Shown: positions 6,173 to 12,021 of the stretch, piece by piece
Numbering within the stretch: the stretch's first letter is position 1
Layout: every line of letters begins with the position of its first letter
Assembly (NCBI GenBank): GCA_947629965.1
Contig: CANRFS010000031.1
Location: 1-12,021 of the forward strand
Source: an uncultured Clostridia bacterium
Lineage (GTDB): Bacteria; Bacillota; Clostridia; TANB77; CAG-508
Direction of reading: 5' to 3'
DNA length: 12,021 nt
The notes under the pieces: model-generated
The model's input: the letters and a program-made list of their open reading frames with translations, nothing else
Told to the model about the DNA's origin: nothing
Databases searched by the model: none
Program-made: the position numbers and the translations under genes

Positions 6173-8022
6173 TCAAATTTCAATTTTAGGATTATATCTT
6201 TCTAGCCACATGTTTACTTGGCAGAGATATGCCATTAGTTGTGGACCTGTCATAAGCTGCCCAAACCAAGGTCTTGTAAATGCTTTTCCATCTGTTTCGA
6301 TTATATCCATTATATATTCTCTATTTAATAAATTATTTATAGGTGAATTTTTGTCATACATTATTTTCTTTAATTTATTTTTTACAGCTAAAAGATATGT
6401 TGGATTATGTGTTTTTGGATATGGGCTCTTCTTTCTATCTACAATTTCTTCTGGAAGTAGGTCTCTTACAACATATCTTAATAATCCTTTTTCTCTGCCA
6501 TTTAAAGCTTTTATCTCCCAAGGAATATTCCACATATATTCTACTATTCTGTAATCACAAAATGGAACTCTAAGCTCTAACCCATTTTGCATAGACATTC
6601 TATCTGATCTATCTAAAAGTGTTTGCATAAACCAATTTAACGTCAAATATGATATTTTTCTTTTTTCTGCAGTTTCTTTTGAATCTGTATCTAAAATATC
6701 TACATTACTTAAACTTTCGTTATATCTATAATCTATATATTCTTTTAAATCAATTTCTTTTGATATGTCTGGATTTAATAGTTTTTGTCTCTCGGAAATT
6801 GCTATAGACCATGGAAATGTATTGCTGTTTAATGCGTCTTCTCTAAAGAACCATGGATATCCTGCAAATATTTCATCAGAGCATTCACCAGATACAGCGA
6901 CTTTTGCTTCTTTGCTTATGCTTTTGCAAAATAGTAACATTGATGAATCTACATCTGCCATTCCAGGAAAATCTCTTGCGACCATTGCATCTTCTAGAGC
7001 CTCTGCGAGTTCTGGAGTATCTATTATTACTTCATGATGATTTGTGCTAAATTTTTTTCTCATTATATCTATATAATAATTATCAGAGTTTGGTTGAAAG
7101 TCACTTTTAACAAAATTTTTATCATTGTCTACATAGTCTACTGAAAATGTTTCTAATCTTGGCATGTTTTTACTTTTATAATAATTGCTTGCATACGCAG
7201 TTATTATGCTTGAATCTAGCCCACCAGATAGCATTGCACATATAGGCACATCTGATACTAACTGTTTTGATATTGAATCTTCTAATAAATATTTTATTGT
7301 TTCGCATGTTTTTCCAAAACTATCTTTATGCTCTTTGCTTTCTAATTTCCAATACTTTTCTATATGAATTCCTGATTTGTTAAATAGTAAGAAATGAGCT
7401 GGTTTTAGTTCATATATATTTTTAAATATTCCAACTCCCGGTGTATGTGCTGGGCCGAAGTCCAAATAATTCACATATTCCTTGTTTATCTATGCTTACT
7501 TCTACTTTTGGATAAGCAAGTAAAGCTTTTATTTCTGAAGCAAAAATAATTGTATCGTCTAAAATAGTATAATATAACGGTTTTATACCAAAATGGTCTC
7601 TTACTAGGAACAACTCTTTAGTTCTACTATTCCATACAGCAAAACTAAAAATTCCATTTAATTTTCTTAAAATACTTGTTCCAAAATGAATAAATGCTTT
7701 AAGAAGCACTTCTGTATCTGAATATCCGATTAAACTCATACCCTAGCGCTTCTAATTCTTTTTTTATTTCATCTTTATTGTATATTTGACCATTATATAC
7801 AATAGTATAAGTTTTATCATTATATCTTGCGCTCATTGGTTGTTTACCGTTTTTTGCATCTATTATTATTAATCTTCTATGTCCTAAATTTATATTATTA
7901 TCTGAATAATATCCCTCTTCATCTGGTCCTCTCTTTTGTAATTTTGAATTCATTTCTCTTACAATATGTATATCTTGCGATATATCTTTTTTTAAATTTG
8001 CAAAACCTACAAATCCACACAT
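6173..8022 (-). CDS. asnB: Asparagine synthase (glutamine-hydrolysing), needs two +1 shifts at CGG
   Basis: Makes Asn from Asp, Gln and ATP. The start at 8022 gives M-Cys2-GFVGF, exposing the catalytic Cys nucleophile, with GGAGG 5 bases upstream; a start 12 bases earlier would bury it. The glutaminase domain shows RGPDEEG, GHRRLIIID, IVYNGQIYN and YSDTEVLL; the synthetase domain shows the PP-loop MLSGGLDSS, SVDYVDND, GECSDEIFAGY and LELRVPFCDYR. Read continuously the frame is broken twice, at CGG 7728-7726 and CGG 7457-7455. Dropping one C at each gives 615 residues with Gly99 (EFN-G-YSDTE) and Gly189 (FGL-G-PAHTPG), matching the family. Zero-frame translation would end after about 107 residues. 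The apparent GTG start at 7474 for the synthetase half is only an ORF boundary. No other lesion is seen, arguing against a decayed pseudogene. A terminator follows. Confidence 0.93.
7455..7457 (-). other. In-frame CGG at the second asnB frame break (+1 site)
   Basis: Context CTT-CGG-CCC. Removing the C gives CTT-GGC-CCA-GCA (L-G-P-A), restoring the conserved GP..TPG segment of asparagine synthases. The P-site codon CTT could re-pair as TTC, as in the prfB frameshift, but this is not true of the other sites. Confidence 0.85.
7726..7728 (-). other. In-frame CGG at the first asnB frame break (+1 site)
   Basis: Context AAT-CGG-ATA. Removing the C gives AAT-GGA-TAT-TCA-GAT (N-G-Y-S-D), restoring the SDTE motif of the glutaminase domain. 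Confidence 0.85.
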
Positions 8023-8087
8023 AAAAACCTCCATAAATCTGTTATTATCAATATTTATAGTATGTGATTTTTTTTATTTTGTTACTC

Positions 8088-8116
8088 AAGAAAAGTGGCT
8101 TTGTCACACTTTTCTT
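8088..8116 (-). other. Stem-loop upstream of asnB
   Basis: A 10-bp stem AAGAAAAGTG / CACTTTTCTT with a 9-base loop, between the terminator of the small upstream gene and the asnB start. It is not followed by a T-run on the minus strand, so not an obvious terminator. I see no convincing promoter between 8023 and 8129. Confidence 0.4.
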
Positions 8117-8129
8117 CTCTCCAATCAAC

Positions 8130-8171
8130 AAAAATATCCCTTATGATGAAATATTCATAAGGGATATTTTT
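8130..8171. terminator. Intrinsic terminator of the 80-residue membrane protein gene
   Basis: A perfect 17-bp stem (8130-8146 with 8155-8171; core ATATCCCTTATGA) with an 8-base loop and A/T flanks, starting five bases after the stop at 8177. Confidence 0.9.
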
Positions 8172-8176
8172 ATTAA

Positions 8177-8419
8177 TTAACAGCAAGTTTTCTTTCTGCA
8201 GCATATTAACATTATTATTCTTATTGCAAATAATATTAACAAGGTTACTAAGAATAGAACTATTGCACCAATACCTAAGAAAGTTACAAGTCCAGTTAAA
8301 CTACCTATTAATAATCCTACTACAAATGCTAACAATATCGATATAACAAATATAACTAAATCTATACAACATCTTCTTTTTTTATCTTTTTTGAAGCATA
8401 TATCTACTTGTGGTTCCAT
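8177..8419 (-). CDS. Small two-helix membrane protein with cysteine-rich ends
   Basis: An 80-residue protein I do not recognise. A short polar N-terminus (MEPQVDICFKKDKKRRCC) is followed by two hydrophobic helices (about 20-43 and 47-70, with a Gly-rich turn GSLTGLVTFLGIG) and a basic, Cys-rich tail (CCRKKTCC). Cys pairs flank both ends of the membrane region, suggesting a hairpin with both termini on the same side and possible disulfides, palmitoyl-like modification or metal binding; these are guesses. The ATG at 8419 has AGGAGGTG about 10 bases upstream, and the gene ends in a strong terminator, so it is very probably real and monocistronic. Position next to spoIVB makes a sporulation role conceivable but unproven. 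Confidence 0.75.
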   Translation of the reverse strand: MEPQVDICFKKDKKRRCCIDLVIFVISILLAFVVGLLIGSLTGLVTFLGIGAIVLFLVTLLILFAIRIIMLICCRKKTCC

Positions 8420-8530
8420 AATATATAAGCACCTCCTATTATGCTATATTAGGATATATTATATATTATGACTTTTATCGACTTTTTGTGATGCTTTGGG
8501 GAGAAAAATCCCCGAGCCAGAAGTTTCTTC

Positions 8531-8570
8531 AAAAAAGACTAAATCTAGTCCGTCCAAAAAAGGAAAAAAA
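8531..8570 (-). terminator. Terminator of spoIVB formed by dispersed repeat copy B
   Basis: Immediately after the spoIVB TAG (8573-8571) comes T7-CC-T6-GGACG, the near-palindrome GACTAGATTTAGTC (8550-8537) and T6 (8536-8531). GACTA/TAGTC with a 4-base loop and the T-run form a plausible intrinsic terminator. It matches the repeat at 4444-4483 in 38 of 40 bases, in opposite orientation. A second small hairpin, GGGGA/TCCCC, lies at 8497-8512 without a T-run. Confidence 0.65.
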
Positions 8571-9786
8571 CTAGTTTATTTCTCTTGATTGTTTTATCAT
8601 TAAGTCTCCAAATACTGCATAACCTGTTGTTGGGTCATTTACAAGTACATGCGTTACTGCTCCTACAAATTTATTGTTTTGTACTATTGGTGCTCCACTC
8701 ATTCCGCTGTACTATTCCTCCTGTTAATTCTAATAGTTTTGGGTCTGTTACTTTTATGAGCATACTTTTGTTATTTACATTGTTATTTCTATATATTTTT
8801 GTAATTTCTATTTCATATTCTTCTCTTACTCCATTTTCTAAGTCTAATAAAATTTTGGCTTTTCCTTCTTGTATTTCTTCTCTGTTTGCTACCGCGATTT
8901 CATTATTTCTGTCTATGCCTAATTTACTACTGTTTGTAATGTCTCCATAAATTCCAAAATTTGTGTTAATACCAACACTGCCTATTGTCTCTCCATTTAC
9001 TATAGTTCCTTTTATTTCTCCTGGAACTCCTTTTTCTCCCTTTACTATTGATGATATTTTAGATGTTATTAATTCTCCACTAGATATATTTATTAATTCT
9101 TCTGTGTCTATATCTATTATTCCATGTCCTAATGCTGCAAATTTATTTGTTGATGGTTCATAATAACTTATAGTTCCTATTCCTGCTGCGCCATCTCTTA
9201 CCCATAATCCTAATTTGTATTCATTATCTTTTGTTTTTATTGGCGCTATTGTTGATACATATTCTTCTCCATCTCTTACATATTTTATATCTAAAGTTTT
9301 TCCATTTGAGCTATTAACACTCTTTAATAATTCTGATGTACATGTTACTTCTTTTTGATTTATTTCTACTATCATGTCTCCTTCTTCTATTCCTGTATTT
9401 TCATAAGGTTTCTTTCCTTCTATTTCTGTCATTCCTACAACCAACACTCCACTCGTATATAGCTTTAATCCTACTGAATTTCCAAGTGGAACAACTGTCG
9501 TCTCAGGAATTGTATTAACTTCAATATCTTTTACATTAATTAAATCAAACAAACGTAAAGTCACTTTCTTTTTTTCAATTTTATTTTCATTGTCAATTAT
9601 ACTAGAGGCTTCTACTGTTTCATAATTTCTATTTTCTTCTAGTGATAATCCAAAAATAGTTCCTAAATTTAGCTCTTCCCCCTTAAATAGGAGAATACTA
9701 TTTGGTATAGATGAAATATTAGTTACATACACTAATATTATTAATAAAAAAAGTATTAAACATGTTTTTAAAAAAATTTTTCTCAT
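8571..9786 (-). CDS. spoIVB: SpoIVB stage IV sporulation serine protease, needs +1 shift at CGG
   Basis: SpoIVB is made in the forespore, crosses into the intermembrane space and cleaves SpoIVFA to activate the SpoIVFB/sigma-K checkpoint. The start at 9786 (MRKIFLKTCLILFLLIILVYV, one signal-anchor helix) has AGGTGA upstream; an ATG at 9819 lacks a ribosome binding site. A PDZ domain spans about 114-184 (GVLVVGMTEIEGKKPYENTG); the S55 peptidase domain follows, with His221 in ALGHGIIDID. The zero frame runs into nonsense at CGG 8706-8704 (GGIVQ then R-N-E-W-S). Skipping the C restores GGIVQ-GMSGAPIVQN and GAVTHVLVNDPTTGY, with catalytic Ser363, to a TAG at 8571: 404 residues, the normal length. 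Without the shift the product (371 residues) would lack the nucleophile. The upstream unit is the 622-residue gene, and a terminator-like hairpin covers the ribosome binding site. Confidence 0.94.
8704..8706 (-). other. In-frame CGG at the spoIVB frame break (+1 site)
   Basis: Context GTA-CAG-CGG-AAT. Removing the C gives CAG-GGA-ATG-AGT-GGA (Q-G-M-S-G), the catalytic serine motif. An AGGAGG lies 10 bases upstream, but it encodes the conserved TGG segment and is not shared by the other sites. Confidence 0.88.
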
Positions 9787-9824
9787 AAAAAAATGGTCAC
9801 CTATTTTTAGGATAACCATTTTTT
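9787..9824 (-). terminator. Terminator-like hairpin masking the spoIVB ribosome binding site
   Basis: On the minus strand AAAAAATGGTTATCC (9824-9810) pairs with GGTGACCATTTTTTT (9801-9787), allowing some G-U pairs. The 3' arm holds the AGGTGA ribosome binding site (9802-9797) and the T7 tract is the spacer directly before the ATG at 9786. It follows the stop of the 622-residue gene by 17 bases. It could end that transcript, throttle read-through into spoIVB, or hide the ribosome binding site. Confidence 0.6.
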
Positions 9825-9841
9825 AATTTTTAAAACATTAT

Positions 9842-11710
9842 TTATCTAAAATTGTGCATTGCATAACGTTCTCTTGCGAGTGCATAATTATAAGCCTTTT
9901 TATGCGATTCCAACTTTGAATCACTAAGTCCTCCAGATGAAAATACTTCTCTTTGTACTATACAATAATAACATGCCTGTTTTGGAACATTATTGTAAAT
10001 ATGTTTAAAATAATATATTTCATCATCACCAATACTAAATTTTTGAGCAACAAAGTCTATATTTCTATAACCTATCAGTTGTGTACCTACTAATTTGTCA
10101 CAGTATGGTTTGTGATAATATCTTGTACTGTTACTATCACTGCCACTATCATTACTAATAAGATATATTTCATCAGGATTTACATATTCTTTATTTGCTG
10201 TACTTGTTGCAACAACATAGTCGTTATAGTATTTCATTCCTATAGGCATATTTTGAACAAAAGTTATCATAGATACATTTCTTAAGATTTGATTCCAGTC
10301 ATCTTCTGTCATTACAGGTAACTCATAATTTCCTTTAGAATTACGACTATAACTTGTTATTGCCTGATTTAAATCACTAATTAAAATCTGCTTTATTACT
10401 TCGGCCTTATGTTTTGCAAATACAGAATCTTCGCTCTGTGCATCTTTGCTAAATATTGGATCGCCATAATCTGTAATTTTTTCTTTAATTGTTTCTTCAC
10501 CTAAATTATACTCAAGCTCTTTTCTATCTTGCATATTGTTTGTTGTTATATTTTTCAATTTACTATATACCCAATTAGAAAATTCTATTGATTTATAATA
10601 ATAATTTCTTGCACTAACATCTTGGTTCAATGGTATATTTTTTATTGTTTCTGCATCTGGTCCGTTATATGTATTTCCTTGTGTATCTCTATATAATTCT
10701 CCAAATACTACGTTTTTACCACTTGTAATTGCACCATTATTCAATGCTTGATAGACTGATGTTCCATTACTTAAAACTATTTCTTTATACATTGCACTCT
10801 TTTCTGAAAGATTTGTCTTTTTGTTATTTGCATCTACTTGAAATAATGTATCTCCAAAATATACTTTAGTATTGTCTGAAGCATATATATATGTAAATTC
10901 CTCTGGTACATCTCCTAAGCCATCATACCAAACAAATTCTTTCAAATTCTCTGGTTCTGTAATCTTTTCAGTACTTTCGCTATCAATTAAATATCCTGAT
11001 CTTATTACATAATCACCATTTACTGTTCCATAAATTGTAATATAATTGTCTAATGTATAATTTACTATTATATCTATCTTTTCATCTTCTTTTACATATC
11101 TTGCAGAATATGTAGCATAAGGTTTTAATATATGTGCATATTCTGTTTTTGCATCATTCGGATTTAATGTATAGTTTTGCGATACTTTAGTTTTATCTGC
11201 TTTTTCATAAGTGTATGTGCCATCACTTTCTCTTCCTTCTTGTACTATATATAACAATTTGTTTTTATTCTCTTCAGTATAACCTTTTATTTTTTCTGTC
11301 ATGTAAACAGCTATACCATTTTCATTTTTTACAATTTGCTTCGTTTCTGCTGGTGTATATATATAATAACCATCATACAAAGTAACTGCAATTGCAGGAA
11401 TATATGCTAATAACTCTTGCTTACTTATGCCAGCAACTCCTATACTATTTGAAAATGAAGTAGTAAATGTATTAATAGCCGCCATAACATCTCTACGTTT
11501 TGAATTTGCTACAGTTGAATATGCGCTATTCCATTCTACCGTATTTATTTCAAAAGCATCTATTGCATCTTTGCTTGCATCTAATTGCTTCGAATGATAT
11601 TCTGTTTGCATACCAATTGTGTCTGTTTGTAAAGATAAGAAATAAGATAGTAATAACATTACAGGTATTATAATTATTAGAAATAATACTGTAAAATTTG
11701 CTAATTTCAT
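9842..11710 (-). CDS. Membrane-anchored extracytoplasmic protein of unknown function with HxxxC/CxxC motif
   Basis: 622 residues, family not named. The start at 11710 (MKLANFTVLFLIIII) has AGAGGTG six bases upstream; the longer frame from 11773 has no ribosome binding site. A single hydrophobic segment (about 4-27) anchors the protein with a short basic inside tail, and the remainder is polar and presumably outside. After the anchor, YHSKQLDASKDAIDAFEINT and IPAIAVTLYDGYYIY resemble Clostridial proteins found in pilus-like clusters, as I recall them. Near the C-terminus H533-K-P-Y-C537 and C580-Y-Y-C583 resemble the HxPxC...CxxC pattern of Ada-type metal-binding modules on surface proteins, so zinc binding is plausible. 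It follows an unidentified gene by about 150 bases and precedes spoIVB by 55 bases. No in-frame CGG. Confidence 0.8.
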   Translation of the reverse strand: MKLANFTVLFLIIIIPVMLLLSYFLSLQTDTIGMQTEYHSKQLDASKDAIDAFEINTVEWNSAYSTVANSKRRDVMAAINTFTTSFSNSIGVAGISKQELLAYIPAIAVTLYDGYYIYTPAETKQIVKNENGIAVYMTEKIKGYTEENKNKLLYIVQEGRESDGTYTYEKADKTKVSQNYTLNPNDAKTEYAHILKPYATYSARYVKEDEKIDIIVNYTLDNYITIYGTVNGDYVIRSGYLIDSESTEKITEPENLKEFVWYDGLGDVPEEFTYIYASDNTKVYFGDTLFQVDANNKKTNLSEKSAMYKEIVLSNGTSVYQALNNGAITSGKNVVFGELYRDTQGNTYNGPDAETIKNIPLNQDVSARNYYYKSIEFSNWVYSKLKNITTNNMQDRKELEYNLGEETIKEKITDYGDPIFSKDAQSEDSVFAKHKAEVIKQILISDLNQAITSYSRNSKGNYELPVMTEDDWNQILRNVSMITFVQNMPIGMKYYNDYVVATSTANKEYVNPDEIYLISNDSGSDSNSTRYYHKPYCDKLVGTQLIGYRNIDFVAQKFSIGDDEIYYFKHIYNNVPKQACYYCIVQREVFSSGGLSDSKLESHKKAYNYALARERYAMHNFR

Positions 11711-11792
11711 CTTTTCACCTCTTCTTTTGTAGCATTTCGTGTTTAATATTTTAATGTAAATATCAAGCACCAAATGCCAGTTTTAACAAAAT

Positions 11793-11841
11793 GAGAGATG
11801 TGTAGGAGTATTTTTATTTAAATAACTCCTTATCACCTCTC
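11793..11841 (-). terminator. Imperfect hairpin between the right-edge gene and the 622-residue gene
   Basis: Arms GAGAGATGTGTAGGAGT (11793-11809) and ACTCCTTATCACCTCTC (11825-11841) pair at 13 of 17 positions around an AT-rich 15-base loop. It lies 20 bases after the right-edge stop and is followed on the minus strand by ATTTTGTT. It may be a weak terminator or a processing site. Confidence 0.45.
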
Positions 11842-11861
11842 ACTTCTTTTACGTTTTTAAA

Positions 11862-12021
11862 TTATTTACCGATTGTTTACTACCATACTAGAATCAGTTG
11901 ATCCTAATTCATATGTTCCTTGACCTGTTACTCTAAATACAAATTTTCTTAATTGTTGTGCTAAAGTTTCATTAGTATTTCTTACTGTCACTATAATATT
12001 ATCTCCTTTTTTAAGTGGATA
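11862..12021 (-). CDS. 3' end of an unidentified gene, ends at or just after an in-frame CGG
   Basis: The frame open to the right edge reads YPLKKGDNIIVTVRNTNE, then LAQQLRKFVFRVTGQGTYEL and ends MVVNN. The last zero-frame sense codon is CGG, followed by TAA (11868-11866), giving ...NNR. If CGG triggers a +1 shift the end becomes NNGK with a TAA at 11864-11862. The beta-rich, polar character suggests a secreted or pilin-like protein, but about 50 residues are too few to place it. It may be co-transcribed with the 622-residue gene. Confidence 0.6.
11869..11871 (-). other. In-frame CGG directly before a stop codon, possible fifth +1 site
   Basis: Context AAC-AAT-CGG-TAA-ATA-ATT. Zero frame: Arg then stop. 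+1 frame: GGT-AAA-TAA, Gly-Lys-stop. This is the only in-frame CGG in the window not at an obvious frame break, and it is ambiguous because both readings end at once. Confidence 0.4.

Noticed and set aside
6173..8022. asnB as three separate genes or a decayed pseudogene
   Set aside because: The three frames overlap exactly at CGG codons, join into one full-length 615-residue enzyme with all motifs intact, and the apparent internal starts lack ribosome binding sites.
8462..8490. Sigma-K-like promoter (CATAATATA with AC 17 bases upstream) before the 80-residue membrane protein
   Set aside because: The pattern is short and AT-rich and could arise by chance in this background; not strong enough to list as a feature.
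2532..8706. Frame breaks as random homopolymer sequencing errors
   Set aside because: None lies in a homopolymer; long A/T runs in the same genes cause no breaks; all four share the same codon in the same phase. Raw reads would still be needed to exclude error fully.
2532..8706. CGG simply reassigned to another amino acid as a normal triplet
   Set aside because: Reassignment keeps the frame, but here the downstream protein matches its family only in the +1 frame.

Overview
The window is about 12 kb of AT-rich DNA in which every recognisable gene lies on the minus strand. The low G+C, strong AGGAGG-type ribosome binding sites, a threonine T-box leader, the sporulation protease SpoIVB and prepilin-like 'GITLIALIITI' leaders point to a spore-forming member of the Clostridia, probably an uncultured gut-type lineage. 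The lineage is my inference; no rRNA is present.

Reading in the direction of transcription (right to left): the 3' end of an unidentified gene (11862-12021); a 622-residue membrane-anchored protein of unknown function with an HxxxC...CxxC motif (9842-11710); spoIVB (8571-9786); an 80-residue two-helix membrane protein (8177-8419); asnB, asparagine synthase (6173-8022); pgi, glucose-6-phosphate isomerase (4721-6037); a prepilin-leader protein with a DUF6273-like C-terminus (3130-4419); a consensus promoter and threonine T-box (2839-3111) driving a DUF84/YjjX-type nucleotide triphosphatase (2201-2798) and thrS (203-2119); then the promoter and start of another gene leaving the left edge. Clear intrinsic terminators separate most units. 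The only stretch over 300 bases without a gene (2799-3129) is filled by the T-box leader and its promoter.

The main discovery: three conserved genes (asnB twice, spoIVB, the DUF84 gene) are each broken by a single extra base, and at all four breaks the extra base is the C of an in-frame CGG codon. Dropping that C (+1 shift, CGGN read as GGN, Gly) restores the family sequence exactly, including SpoIVB's catalytic GMSG. I read every CGG trinucleotide on the coding strand. About 17 others fall in genes but straddle two codons and cause no break. None is in frame except one more, the last sense codon of the right-edge gene (CGG TAA), where a +1 shift would give Gly-Lys-stop. CGT and CGA are used as ordinary Arg codons. 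The window therefore suggests a lineage in which CGG is not read as Arg but triggers efficient +1 frameshifting or quadruplet CGGN decoding. I know of no described bacterial system of this kind.

Functionally the genes are mostly housekeeping (Thr-tRNA charging, Asn synthesis, glycolysis, nucleotide-pool cleaning) interleaved with sporulation and surface or pilus-like proteins. They do not form one pathway; the common thread is the CGG decoding anomaly.
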